36,287 bases of DNA from Alangreenwoodia sp964438605 (GTDB lineage: Bacteria; Bacillota; Clostridia; Peptostreptococcales; Anaerovoracaceae). Position 1 is the stretch's first letter, and each line of letters begins with the position of its first letter. The stretch is taken from the NCBI GenBank assembly GCA_964438605.1, contig CAYTKT010000017.1:1-36287 (forward strand), given 5' to 3'. The translations under genes and the position numbers were made by a program. The notes under the pieces are model-generated. The model saw nothing but the letters and a program-made list of their open reading frames with translations. It was not told where the DNA came from and made no database searches. Positions 8,233-16,755 of the stretch are shown here, one piece after another.

Positions 8233-9675
8233 ATGGATGGCAACTCCGATAAGAAAATTGTAAAAAATAAAAAGAGAAGACAGAGATTTGTTTTGCGGCT
8301 ATTTTTCACCGTGTTCTTATGTGCGTTCATTGTAACAGCATCATTGTCGACGGCTGTTTTTGCGGAATCACCGGATTATGTCAACCAGCAGGAATGGGAG
8401 GTGCTTAAGCTGACGAATGAGCAGAGAGCGCAAAACGGCGAGCTGGAAGCGCTGACAACGTTTCAGGATATTTCTGCGGCCAGCCGGCTCAGGGCGAGTG
8501 AGATCATCAGCGTGTTCGATCATGCGCGTCCCGACGGAACGCTCTGTTTTACGGCGCTTGACAGTGTTCCATATCTTTCGCTCGGTGAAAATATTGCGGC
8601 CGGGTATTCGACACCGGCTGATGTCGTTGACGGATGGATGAACAGTCCGGGTCATCGCCAGAATATTCTGACGCAGGAGTATAAGCATATTGGGGTTGGT
8701 TACGTGAAAAAACACTGGGTTCAAATGTTTATCAGCGGGTGTGAGACGACAAATATTGCGGTCAGCGGTGTTTCCGATGAGCTGCAGCTTTCGTTAAATG
8801 ACGATATCGCTTCGCTGGGGCTCATGCTTGAGGTTAAGTGCAACGATCATGGCGTGTCGTATATGCCGCTGGAAAACGCATCTTACGCCTGCAGGACAAA
8901 CACGATTGGAACGGCGAGTCTGAGTATAGAATACGGCGGGAAAAAACGGTCGATTCCTGTGTTTGTAAATTTCGTGGATGTCAGGCCGGGGAACTGGTAT
9001 TACGACGCGGTACGCAGTGTCTGGAAGGAAGGAATTCTGGAGGGCGTCAGCGGTACGGAATTTTCGCCTGATACGGATATGACACGGTCGATGTTCGTGT
9101 CGGCGCTTTACCGGATGGATGAAGCGCTTGATGCGGAGGATGAGGATGCGGATAATGATGAGGATGCGTCTGATATGCCTGGTAGAACTGATGATAAGGC
9201 TGATTCGTTCGATATGCCTGATGCGGACGATATGTCTCATACGTCTGATTTTGCCGAATTCAGCGATGTCAAATTCAGTGATGTGAAAGACGGAACCTGG
9301 TACAGTGATGCAGTGTCATGGGCAGCGGGAATCGGGATCGTCAATGGCATCGGCGCTGACCGTTTCGGCCCTGATGAGAAGATTACACGCCAGCAGGCGG
9401 CAGTTATGCTTTACAGATATTACAGATACAAAGATGAATCGGCCAGCAGTGTCCGCCGCGGATTGGGCGGCGTCATTGGCAGCAGTCTTTCATCGTTTAA
9501 GGACGGCGGAAGCGTTGCCGGTTATGCGGTGGAAAGCATGGCATGGGCTGTTGACAGCGGGCTGATTGGCGGTACGGATTCTAAGGCCGGGAATCTGCTG
9601 ACGCCGGCGGCGAATGCAAGCAGAGCGCAGATTGCAACGATTCTGATGCGTTTTTTGAGTATAGTGAAGAATTAA
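8233..9675 (+). CDS. Secreted CAP-domain protein with SLH cell-wall anchors
   Basis: A surface protein of about 480 residues. Basic residues followed by a hydrophobic stretch and a VFA|ES-type site form a signal peptide (cleavage near residue 40). Next comes a CAP/SCP (CysRich-PR1-like) domain with LTNEQRAQNG, DHARPDGT, GENIAAGY, the hallmark SPGHRQNIL and HIGVGYV. A short beta region leads to three SLH repeats (FVDVRPGNWYYDAV..., FSDVKDGTWYSDAV..., then a divergent third, FKDGGSVAGYAVESM...). Repeats 1 and 2 are separated by an Asp/Glu-rich linker of about 50 residues. SLH repeats bind pyruvylated secondary wall polymers. ATG 8233 has AAGGAG 13 nt upstream; GTG 8191 is a possible earlier start. 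CAP function in bacteria is not settled, so none is assigned. Confidence 0.88.
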   Translation: MDGNSDKKIVKNKKRRQRFVLRLFFTVFLCAFIVTASLSTAVFAESPDYVNQQEWEVLKLTNEQRAQNGELEALTTFQDISAASRLRASEIISVFDHARPDGTLCFTALDSVPYLSLGENIAAGYSTPADVVDGWMNSPGHRQNILTQEYKHIGVGYVKKHWVQMFISGCETTNIAVSGVSDELQLSLNDDIASLGLMLEVKCNDHGVSYMPLENASYACRTNTIGTASLSIEYGGKKRSIPVFVNFVDVRPGNWYYDAVRSVWKEGILEGVSGTEFSPDTDMTRSMFVSALYRMDEALDAEDEDADNDEDASDMPGRTDDKADSFDMPDADDMSHTSDFAEFSDVKFSDVKDGTWYSDAVSWAAGIGIVNGIGADRFGPDEKITRQQAAVMLYRYYRYKDESASSVRRGLGGVIGSSLSSFKDGGSVAGYAVESMAWAVDSGLIGGTDSKAGNLLTPAANASRAQIATILMRFLSIVKN

Positions 9676-10169
9676 GATGTGATGTGTTGTAAAAAAAGGC
9701 GATAAGTTTTGGATATATCTGTAAACATCGAAATACTGCTTATTCGGCTGTTTCCGGACTTTCCCCGCGTCGGCAGGGAATACGGCTGCAAGATGGTACG
9801 GAAATGGAAAATAGGTGATAGAATAAGTTGACTTGAGTTAGTAAAAATTGATATTTTTATTTGTGATGGTTCTAAATAAGTTAAATTAAAAATAATAAAA
9901 TATAATAGATTTAAAATCATAATCGACGGTGCGGTCCTCCGGCTGCATCGTTTTTTGCGGTTTAAAAATGATGGGTATGCTCCTCTCAGTTGCGCGACGC
10001 AAATCGACAGATCGCCTGCTGCTGCCTTGCTATGCCTCTTTGCTGCCTCTGCGGTCGTGTGGCGGTTTCGCTGCTTCGTCAGATCGCTTGCGGCAGCGCC
10101 TGGCCGGCACTGCCGCAAGACCGGCTGACGTGCTGACGGCACCGCATTCAGTTGCTCAGACGACTGTTG
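9676..10169. other. Convergent intergenic region with stem-loops
   Basis: About 490 nt between two converging genes, with no credible coding region. The left 250 nt are AT-rich; the right 200 nt are GC-rich. Besides the terminator at 9926-9956 there is a perfect 10-bp stem CTTGCGGCAG/CTGCCGCAAG (10087-10096 with 10110-10119) just beyond the rqcH stop. It lacks a U-tract in the rqcH direction. Reading frames here on both strands lack ribosome binding sites. Confidence 0.5.
9926..9956 (+). terminator. Intrinsic terminator
   Basis: ACGGTGC pairs with GCATCGT (7 bp, one G-U), with further pairing inside (GG/CC), followed by TTTTTT at 9951-9956. It would stop transcription coming from the CAP/SLH gene, although it lies 250 nt after that stop codon. 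Confidence 0.6.
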
Positions 10170-11897
10170 TCACTGCGTCGATTGCGCCGGTTCTGCCGGA
10201 TCGACGTAAACGGTATTATTATTTGTGAAAATGACGTAGCCGGGTTTTGCGCCATTCGGCTTTTTAACGTATTTGATGCGCACGTAATCGACCGGCACAT
10301 TTCCTGACAGCTTTGCCTTACTGTGCAGCGCAGCGATGGCCGCCGCCTCGTAAATTTCCTGTTCCGTAGGCTCGGCCCCCTCAGTGAACAGAATTACGTG
10401 AGAACCGGGAATATCTTTTGTATGCAGCCAGATGTCGCGTGACGACGCCGTTTTAAACGTCAGAATATCGTTTTCTTTATTATTCCGCCCGACGAGTATT
10501 CGACGTCCGCTCGTTGTAAAATATTCCAAAGGCTGCATTTTCGGGCGGCGGGGTTTTTCCTTGGAAGGCCGGCGGCGAAGGATGCCGTTTTCGATAAGCT
10601 CGCTTCTGATATCGTCCAGGTCTTCTGCCCGGACAGCATTGTCGATAAACGTCAGAACAGAGTCGAGGTATTCAATTTCGCGATCCGTTTCTTCGAGCTG
10701 GATTTTTTTCTCGATGACGGCCGTCTTTGCCTTGGAATATTTTTTAAAATAACGCTGTGCATTTTTCGCTGCGGAATAGCGGGCGTCAAGCGGAATTGTC
10801 ATCATTTCACCGGTATAATAATTGAGAACCTCAGCCGAACTGCGACCTTCCTCAACCGTATGAAGACTTGCGGTCAGAAGCTCACCGTAAAGCCTGAAAT
10901 CTTCCGAATTTTCAGCTTTCAGAAGATCCTCGGAGAGACGCTGTTTTTTGAGGAGAAGTCTGTCGAGATTTGCCGAAACAGTCTTGCGCATATCATGCGC
11001 TTTCTGCCGGATTCTGTTTGAGGAAACCCGGCCTTCAAAGTAATCTTCGCAGGCCTGACTGACGGATTCGCGTTCCGAAGTACTGTAATCATTCTCTAAA
11101 ATAAGCAAACGCACCGCATGAAATTCAGCGGGAGCGCCGTCGGCGCCGAGATAAATCCGCGGACTCGCCTGGCCGGCTGAAACATCTGAAACAATATGCA
11201 TCAGTTCCTCATAAGAAACATTAATCAATGCGCCGGAGCGCTGCCCTGACCTGTAAATAATTTCAGAAGCCATCAGCGGACTGATACCGGCAATTGCTTT
11301 GACGAGCGCGTTTTCAGGATCTTCATCAAACCCGGCCGATGATACGGCTGCAGCGTACTCCGGGAACTTCAGGCCGAAATACGAAATTTTTCCGTGAGAC
11401 GGCGGTGAAACGTAGGCAAGCCCCGGAAGCGTCTGACGGTAGCGGTTGACATCGCCCGAAATTCGTTTGATACAGTCAAGAATTTTGCCGGTTTCGATGC
11501 TGACGAGCAGAATATTGCTGTGTTTTCCCATGATCTCAATGATCAGACGGTGTCTGACCTCGAATCCGAGTTCATTTGTGGCATCCGTTAGAATTTCGAT
11601 GATCCGCTCGGAATCCACCTGAATGATATTGCGGATGCGCGCACCCTGCAAATGTTTTCTGAGCAGCATACAAAATCCTGGCGGCGTCTGGGGGTTGGAA
11701 CTTGGTTCCGATGTCAGGTAAGCGCCGGCGTGATTCGTGCCGGCAGAGAGGTAAAGCCTGTATTTTTCCTTTCCGCTGTGAACGTGCAGGATAATTTCCT
11801 CTGCAGAAGGCTGGTAAATCTTGTCGATTCTGCCGCCTACAAGTTTATCGCTAAGTTCTTTTACCACCGCAGTGGTGACGATACCGTCAAATGCCAT
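10170..11897 (-). CDS. rqcH: NFACT-family ribosome quality control protein RqcH
   Basis: Rqc2/NEMF homologue that binds stalled 50S subunits and adds C-terminal alanine tails to incomplete chains; older names are fibronectin-binding protein/YloA. 575 residues, the family length. Order: NFACT-N (about 1-135, MAFDGIVTTAVVKEL, RIDKIYQP), helix-hairpin-helix region (about 180-260), a coiled-coil arm (about 290-430, K/E/R-rich), and NFACT-R (about 455-575, GRRILVGRNNKENDILTF, DIWLHTKDIPGSHV). At the position of the tRNA-binding Asp97-Arg98 pair of B. subtilis RqcH this protein has E97-R98. The start at 11897 follows GGAGGT with good spacing. It is monocistronic and divergent from dapF. Confidence 0.95.
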   Translation of the reverse strand: MAFDGIVTTAVVKELSDKLVGGRIDKIYQPSAEEIILHVHSGKEKYRLYLSAGTNHAGAYLTSEPSSNPQTPPGFCMLLRKHLQGARIRNIIQVDSERIIEILTDATNELGFEVRHRLIIEIMGKHSNILLVSIETGKILDCIKRISGDVNRYRQTLPGLAYVSPPSHGKISYFGLKFPEYAAAVSSAGFDEDPENALVKAIAGISPLMASEIIYRSGQRSGALINVSYEELMHIVSDVSAGQASPRIYLGADGAPAEFHAVRLLILENDYSTSERESVSQACEDYFEGRVSSNRIRQKAHDMRKTVSANLDRLLLKKQRLSEDLLKAENSEDFRLYGELLTASLHTVEEGRSSAEVLNYYTGEMMTIPLDARYSAAKNAQRYFKKYSKAKTAVIEKKIQLEETDREIEYLDSVLTFIDNAVRAEDLDDIRSELIENGILRRRPSKEKPRRPKMQPLEYFTTSGRRILVGRNNKENDILTFKTASSRDIWLHTKDIPGSHVILFTEGAEPTEQEIYEAAAIAALHSKAKLSGNVPVDYVRIKYVKKPNGAKPGYVIFTNNNTVYVDPAEPAQSTQ

Positions 11898-12008
11898 ATG
11901 TGAAACCTCCGAATCTATTTTAACTTGTTTTTACCTGTTTTTGTTTGGCCGCCTGATCGCAAAATACGGAAATATCGCTGTGCGGCCGGTTTCATATCGA
12001 AACATCTA

Positions 12009-12037
12009 TTGAAAACGTTTTGGCGACGTTGTATAAT
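12009..12037 (+). promoter_or_regulatory. Sigma-A promoter for the dapF-yicC-gmk-rpoZ operon
   Basis: TTGAAA at 12009-12014, exactly 17 bp, TATAAT at 12032-12037. Start near 12044 gives a leader of about 63 nt to the TTG start of dapF. It lies in the divergent spacer with rqcH. Confidence 0.75.
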
Positions 12038-12106
12038 ATACACTGAATTGATATATCATCAAAGCATATCTTTAAAGAATCATAACATATTTCAGGAGAA
12101 AAGTAA

Positions 12107-12904
12107 TTGGATTTTTGCAAATATCATGGCACCGGAAACGATTTCATCCTGACAGACTGCATGAAATCGGAAGCCGGTATTGACAGGCGCATGATTGCGG
12201 CTGTGTGTGACAGACACTTTGGTGTCGGGGCGGACGGGCTGATGGCAGCCATGCCTTCTGAGTTCGCCGATGTGCGGATGGCCTATTACAATTCCGACGG
12301 CAGTGAGGCATCGATGTGCGGCAACGGCATCAGATGCTTTTCTAAATTTGTGAGAGATCACGGAATCGTTGGCACTGCGGATTTTACCGTGGAAACGGGA
12401 GACGGCATAAAACGGGTCAGTATCGTATCGGAAACACCGGAAATGACGACAGTAAAGGTCAGTATGGGTGTTCTCGGTGATATTTCCAAAGTGGAGACAT
12501 CGGAATGGGGAGAACTCATATTTACGCATCTTGGCGTGCCTCACGCCGTTCTGTTTAAGGACACGGACGGCGGAGGAATGGCGGCGCTTGACGCTTTGGC
12601 TCTCTCTCAAGGCAGCCGTATCGAAAACGCGCCGCAATTTCAGCCAGACAGGGCGAACGTCAACTTTGTCGAAATTTTAAACGAAGATCACATCCTGTGC
12701 AGCACGTGGGAGCGGGGCGCCGGCAAGACGCTGGCCTGCGGTACGGGGGCCTGCGCCAGCGCGGCGGCGTCTTATCTTTTCTGCGGCTGCCATGATTCCA
12801 TTCATGTGACGATGCCCGGCGGCGAGGTGGTCGTTTCCTTTGACTCAGATAGAAATATTTTTATGGAAGGTCCGGCAGTTCTGATCTGTACCGGCCATTA
12901 TTGA
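12107..12904 (+). CDS. dapF: Diaminopimelate epimerase
   Basis: Converts LL- to meso-diaminopimelate in the lysine/peptidoglycan pathway, using two cysteines as acid and base without a cofactor. 265 residues. Signatures: HGTGNDF (7-13), the first catalytic cysteine in MCGNGIRCF (C71), GVPHAV, and the second catalytic cysteine in ACGTGACAS (C211). The start is TTG 12107, 8 nt after CAGGAG; no ATG fits, and the family N-terminus (xDFCKYHGTGNDF) begins exactly here. First gene of the operon from the promoter at 12009; yicC follows after 15 nt. Confidence 0.96.
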   Translation: MDFCKYHGTGNDFILTDCMKSEAGIDRRMIAAVCDRHFGVGADGLMAAMPSEFADVRMAYYNSDGSEASMCGNGIRCFSKFVRDHGIVGTADFTVETGDGIKRVSIVSETPEMTTVKVSMGVLGDISKVETSEWGELIFTHLGVPHAVLFKDTDGGGMAALDALALSQGSRIENAPQFQPDRANVNFVEILNEDHILCSTWERGAGKTLACGTGACASAAASYLFCGCHDSIHVTMPGGEVVVSFDSDRNIFMEGPAVLICTGHY

Positions 12905-12919
12905 TGGGAGCGTAAAATT

Positions 12920-13819
12920 ATGATCAGGAGTATGACGGGCTTTGGCCGCAGCGAGTATTCAGACGAGAAGCGAAGCATTGTCGTGGAAATCAAGTCGGTA
13001 AATCACAGGTATCAGGATATCACCGTCAGGATGCCGCGGCGTTATTCCTTTGCAGAAGAAACGATTAAAAGCGTCGTCAGGAAAAAAGTGCATAGAGGAA
13101 AGATTGAAGTGTCTGTTCTTGTGGAAGATACGGGAGACGAGAATGTGAGAATCGGACTCAACGCGGCGTTGGCGGCCCAATATCTCGAAAATATAAAAGA
13201 GCTCAGGAGGGTACTGGATGGAGAAGTCCTCGATGGAAAACGGGGCGTCAGTCTCGAATACGTGGCATCGCTGCCGGATGTCATGAAAGCGATTCCTGAT
13301 GTGGAAAATGAGGATGAAGTCATGGCAATTCTGGCAGACGTCACGGCCAGGGCGGCTGAAAATCATCTGCAAATGCGTACAATCGAAGGCGAAAAGCTGG
13401 CGGAAGATATTCTGATGCGGTCATCGTTAATCGAAAAGCTTGTAGGTGAAATCGAAGCACGCTCACCGGATGTCGTCAGCGAATACAAAGAAAAACTCAG
13501 GGCGCGTATTGAGGAATTGCTTGACGGCGCCGCAGCGGTTGACGAAGACAGAATTGTACTCGAAGCGGCTGTCTTTGCCGATAAAATCAACGTGACTGAG
13601 GAAATTGTCCGTCTGGGCAGTCATATCGGTCAACTGCGCACGATCATCGAAAACAGCTTACAGCCGGAAGGCAAAAAGCTGGATTTTTTGATTCAGGAGA
13701 TGAACCGCGAGGCGAATACGATCGGCTCAAAGGCGAATGACCTTGAAATTACAAATCGCGTTCTCGAGATCAAGAGCGAAATCGAAAAGATCAGAGAACA
13801 GGTGCAGAACATAGAATAA
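12920..13819 (+). CDS. yicC: YicC/YloC family endoribonuclease
   Basis: 299 residues with the canonical N-terminus MIRSMTGFGRSE and C-terminal NREANTIGSKANDLEITN (DUF1732). E. coli YicC has been shown to be an endoribonuclease acting on RNA including small RNAs; the Firmicutes YloC is grouped with it. The middle part (about 100-230) is helical and charged. In most Firmicutes yicC is followed by remA and then gmk; here gmk follows directly after 23 nt and remA is absent from this position. ATG 12920 is preceded by GGGAGCG. Confidence 0.93.
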   Translation: MIRSMTGFGRSEYSDEKRSIVVEIKSVNHRYQDITVRMPRRYSFAEETIKSVVRKKVHRGKIEVSVLVEDTGDENVRIGLNAALAAQYLENIKELRRVLDGEVLDGKRGVSLEYVASLPDVMKAIPDVENEDEVMAILADVTARAAENHLQMRTIEGEKLAEDILMRSSLIEKLVGEIEARSPDVVSEYKEKLRARIEELLDGAAAVDEDRIVLEAAVFADKINVTEEIVRLGSHIGQLRTIIENSLQPEGKKLDFLIQEMNREANTIGSKANDLEITNRVLEIKSEIEKIREQVQNIE

Positions 13820-13842
13820 AATTCAGTAAAAGGAGGGAAAAT

Positions 13843-14460
13843 ATGGCTGATGCGAAGCTGTTTGTTATTTCCGGCCCTTCCGGAGCGGGTAAGGGAACGA
13901 TTGTAAAACGGATTCTTGCATCGGGGGAAGACGTTTATCTGTCAGTTTCAGCCACGACGAGACCGCCGCGCGCAGAGGAAAAAGACGGCGTGGATTATGA
14001 TTTTATAACTAAGCCGGAGTTTCAGGCGATGGTCGATGAGAGTGGGTTTCTTGAATATGCTTTAGTTCACGGAAATTTTTATGGAACGCCGAAAGCCCCT
14101 GTGATGGAGCAGCTTGAGGCCGGCCGGGATGTCATTCTCGAAATCGATGTACAGGGTGCGATGAGCGTAAAAAAATCGTATCCAAATGGAACTTTTATTT
14201 TTATTTTGCCGCCTTCTATTGAGGAACTCAAATCGAGAATCTGCGGACGGGGTACGGAATCGGCTGAAGATGCCGAGCTGCGTTTGAACAAGGCGGAAAC
14301 TGAGATGGGTTATCTTGAATATTACGATTATTTTGTCATGAATAAAAATTTGGATGAAGCCGTCAACGACGTGTTGGCCATTATGAGAGCCGGACGCTGC
14401 AGCGTGGGAGACGCGGAAAACGCGTCGCAGATTTTAAAGAGAGTGAAGGGAGAACTTTAA
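13843..14460 (+). CDS. gmk: Guanylate kinase
   Basis: Phosphorylates GMP to GDP with ATP. 205 residues with the P-loop GPSGAGKGT (about 10-18), the GMP-binding region SATTRPPRAEEKDGVDYDF, FLEYALVHGNFYGTP, and DVILEIDVQGA. ATG 13843 follows AAAGGAGG with ideal spacing. It ends 2 nt before rpoZ, so the two are cotranscribed and probably translationally coupled. Confidence 0.97.
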   Translation: MADAKLFVISGPSGAGKGTIVKRILASGEDVYLSVSATTRPPRAEEKDGVDYDFITKPEFQAMVDESGFLEYALVHGNFYGTPKAPVMEQLEAGRDVILEIDVQGAMSVKKSYPNGTFIFILPPSIEELKSRICGRGTESAEDAELRLNKAETEMGYLEYYDYFVMNKNLDEAVNDVLAIMRAGRCSVGDAENASQILKRVKGEL

Positions 14461-14462
14461 AT

Positions 14463-14933
14463 ATGTTATATCCATCTATCAATGATTTGAGGAAAAAGGC
14501 TGACAGCAAATATACGCTCGTCGTGCTGGCGGCGAAGCGCGCCAGAGATCTGATCGACGGCAAGCCGAAACTGATCGATACGGCCATCGATAAGCCGGTA
14601 TCCATCGCGACGGAGGAGATCGCCAGGGATATGATTACGTACCACAGGTCGGAGGAGTTAGAACGGCTGCTTGAGGGTGATTATGGGGATGAACCTGATT
14701 TTTCAGTGGATGAGCGCGCGACAGGTGAACATGCGGCAGGTTACGGCGTTGTCGTCGATGCCGATGAGGCCGCGGAGGAACAGGAATCCGTTAACTCCGA
14801 CAAAATGATTTACGATGAAACGGATGAATTTGACGGCAAGTCGGAAGTATCTGACGATACCGGAGAGTTTGATGAATTTGCAGGGTATGATGACGAGGAT
14901 GAAATCAGCGGTTTGCAGGATTTGGATCATTGA
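14463..14933 (+). CDS. rpoZ: RNA polymerase omega subunit with long acidic C-terminal tail
   Basis: The omega subunit helps assemble RNA polymerase by chaperoning the beta' subunit. Residues 1-70 are a normal omega core (LYPSINDLRKKADSKYTLVVLAAKRARDLIDG, then the SIATEEIARDMITY helix). The protein is 156 residues, about twice the usual 65-90 for Firmicutes. The extra 85 residues are strongly acidic and low in complexity (runs of D, E, G, S, Y, ending EISGLQDLDH). The frame continues without a break from the core, and codon use looks like the neighbours, so this is a real extension rather than a frameshift. The SD lies in the end of gmk (AGGGAGAA). The function of the tail is unknown. Confidence 0.93.
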   Translation: MLYPSINDLRKKADSKYTLVVLAAKRARDLIDGKPKLIDTAIDKPVSIATEEIARDMITYHRSEELERLLEGDYGDEPDFSVDERATGEHAAGYGVVVDADEAAEEQESVNSDKMIYDETDEFDGKSEVSDDTGEFDEFAGYDDEDEISGLQDLDH

Positions 14934-15013
14934 CGGGTGAAAACCAAACGTCAGGCGGCTGTACCCGGAATATAACGCAAAAATCAGCTCGCAGATAAAA
15001 AATCAGAAAAAGA

Positions 15014-15040
15014 TTGACAAAATTTTCAGATAGTTACGAT
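15014..15040 (+). promoter_or_regulatory. Possible promoter for coaBC
   Basis: A perfect TTGACA at 15014-15019 is followed by a weak -10 (TACGAT, 15035-15040) at 15-bp spacing. It lies in the 276-nt spacer between rpoZ and coaBC. Suggestive only. Confidence 0.3.
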
Positions 15041-15209
15041 TTTCAGATATTTATGCAGCGGAGATGGGTGAAATTTTGATTTGCTCACGGAAGTGAACAA
15101 TAGATAGCAAATAATGTTTGATGAAAAAACTGGGTACTGCGGTTTGACTTTGCAAAATTTGTGATTTGCTTCTCTCTGTTATGCAGGAAAACAGGATCGG
15201 ATTCAGATT

Positions 15210-16520
15210 ATGAGCAGAAATGTTGTCGTAGGCGTCAGCGGAGGAATTGCCTGCTATAAAGCGGCAGATATGGTCAGCCGGCTGAAAAAGGAAAATATAG
15301 AAGTTGATGTCATTATGACTGAAAATGCGTGCCATTTTGTAGATCCGCTGACTTTTCGCACGCTGTCAAAAAATCCGGTGGTCACTGATACCTTTGCGAC
15401 GCCGGACGCATGGAAGGTGGGTCATATCGCTCTGGCGGACAAAGCCGACATTATGCTGATTGCGCCGGCTACCGCAAATGTGATCGGAAAGATCGCTTCA
15501 GGCATTGCCGACGATATGCTGACGACGACTGTTATGGCGACAAAGGCAAAGATCGTTATCGCGCCGGCCATGAACGTCAATATGTACGAAAATTCTGTCG
15601 TTCAGTCGAACATCGCCAAGCTGCGCTCACTGGGCTATGAATTTATCGAGCCGGGCGTGGGACTGCTGGCTTGCGGCTATGAAGGCAAAGGGCGCATGGC
15701 GGAGCCGGAAGAGATCGTCATGTACGTAACCCGGCTTTTGGAAGAAATAGAAGCTTCTTCTTCAGCGCGGATGAGAAGCGCGGGAGAGGAGATCAGACAG
15801 ACGGATCAGCAGGAAAGAATTTCATCCATTCCGGGCGATTTCAGCGGAAAGCGGGTTCTTGTGACTGCCGGGCCTACGGTGGAACCTATTGATCCCGTGC
15901 GCTATATCAGCAATCGCTCCTCCGGACGTATGGGTTACGCTGTGGCTGAGGCGGCGCTGGCGCGCGGAGCTGACGTGACGCTCGTTTCCGGCCCCGTAGT
16001 ACTGACGTGCAGTCCGCAGATCAGGCGGATCGATGTTAAAACGACGCGGGAAATGCTCCAAGCCTGCGAAGCGGTCTTCGATGATATTGATATTGTAATC
16101 AAGGCTGCCGCACCGGCTGATTTTTATGTCGTCAACGCCTCAGAGCATAAGATAAAGAAACGTGAGGGCAATATCACTATCGAGCTTGCTGAAAATCCGG
16201 ACATTCTCAAAATACTTGGCAGCCGCAAAGAAAATCGTATTCTCGTCGGTTTTGCGGCAGAAACGCACAATCTTGAGGAATATGCGAAAGAAAAGATTGC
16301 GAAAAAAAATCTCGATCTGATTGTCGCAAACGACGTAACGTCGCCGGGCGCCGGCTTTGATGTGGATACGAATATCATTACGATTATTACGGCGGACGGC
16401 AGAAAAACAGAATACCCGGAGATGACAAAACGCCGTGCGGCCGATGTGATTCTTGACTGTGTGCTTCAGGTGGAAGCTAAAAATCAGCAGGAGCGGCCTG
16501 CGCGTGAAAGCGGAAAATAA
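15210..16520 (+). CDS. coaBC: Bifunctional phosphopantothenoylcysteine decarboxylase / phosphopantothenate-cysteine ligase
   Basis: Two consecutive steps of coenzyme A synthesis. The N-terminal CoaC flavoprotein domain (about 1-180) shows GVSGGIACYKAAD, the active-site histidine in VGHIALADKAD, APAMNVNMY, and the cysteine in GLLACGYEGKGRM. A linker of about 30 polar residues precedes the CoaB domain (about 210-420), with VTAGPTVEPIDPVRYISN, RSSGRMGYA, IKAAAPADF containing the catalytic lysine, and ANDVTSPGAGF. 436 residues, slightly long because of the linker. In many Firmicutes priA-def-fmt follow; here the gene stands last before a terminator. ATG 15210 has a weak SD (CAGGATCGG). Confidence 0.96.
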   Translation: MSRNVVVGVSGGIACYKAADMVSRLKKENIEVDVIMTENACHFVDPLTFRTLSKNPVVTDTFATPDAWKVGHIALADKADIMLIAPATANVIGKIASGIADDMLTTTVMATKAKIVIAPAMNVNMYENSVVQSNIAKLRSLGYEFIEPGVGLLACGYEGKGRMAEPEEIVMYVTRLLEEIEASSSARMRSAGEEIRQTDQQERISSIPGDFSGKRVLVTAGPTVEPIDPVRYISNRSSGRMGYAVAEAALARGADVTLVSGPVVLTCSPQIRRIDVKTTREMLQACEAVFDDIDIVIKAAAPADFYVVNASEHKIKKREGNITIELAENPDILKILGSRKENRILVGFAAETHNLEEYAKEKIAKKNLDLIVANDVTSPGAGFDVDTNIITIITADGRKTEYPEMTKRRAADVILDCVLQVEAKNQQERPARESGK

Positions 16521-16604
16521 AAAAGAAAAAAGAGACATCTTAGAAAGTCGAAGCACTGCAAAAAACATTTATGTAAAATATTAGAAATCGAAACGTTTTG
16601 ATAC

Positions 16605-16661
16605 GCTCCCCATATGGAAGGTGATGGAAATACTAAAAACTGCCATGTGGGGAGCATTTTT
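16605..16661 (+). terminator. Strong intrinsic terminator after coaBC
   Basis: GCTCCCCATATGG (16605-16617) pairs with CCATGTGGGGAGC (16643-16655): 13 bp with one G-U pair, a 25-nt loop, then ATTTTT. It marks the boundary between the housekeeping operon and the accessory island to its right. Confidence 0.8.
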
Positions 16662-16755
16662 ATTGCTAAGAGAAAATATAGCAAGGAATTTCAGCTAAAA
16701 GACCAACGGAACATAAAGAGAAAACTTCTTTATATCTCTTGCTATAGAAAATTAC

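Noticed and set aside
8838..9240. Basic frames on both strands inside the CAP/SLH gene
   Set aside because: Products of the repetitive Asp/Glu codons of the linker and SLH repeats.
9672..10142. 156-codon minus-strand frame between the CAP/SLH gene and rqcH
   Set aside because: Crosses a terminator and AT-rich noncoding DNA, with no SD and no recognisable domain.
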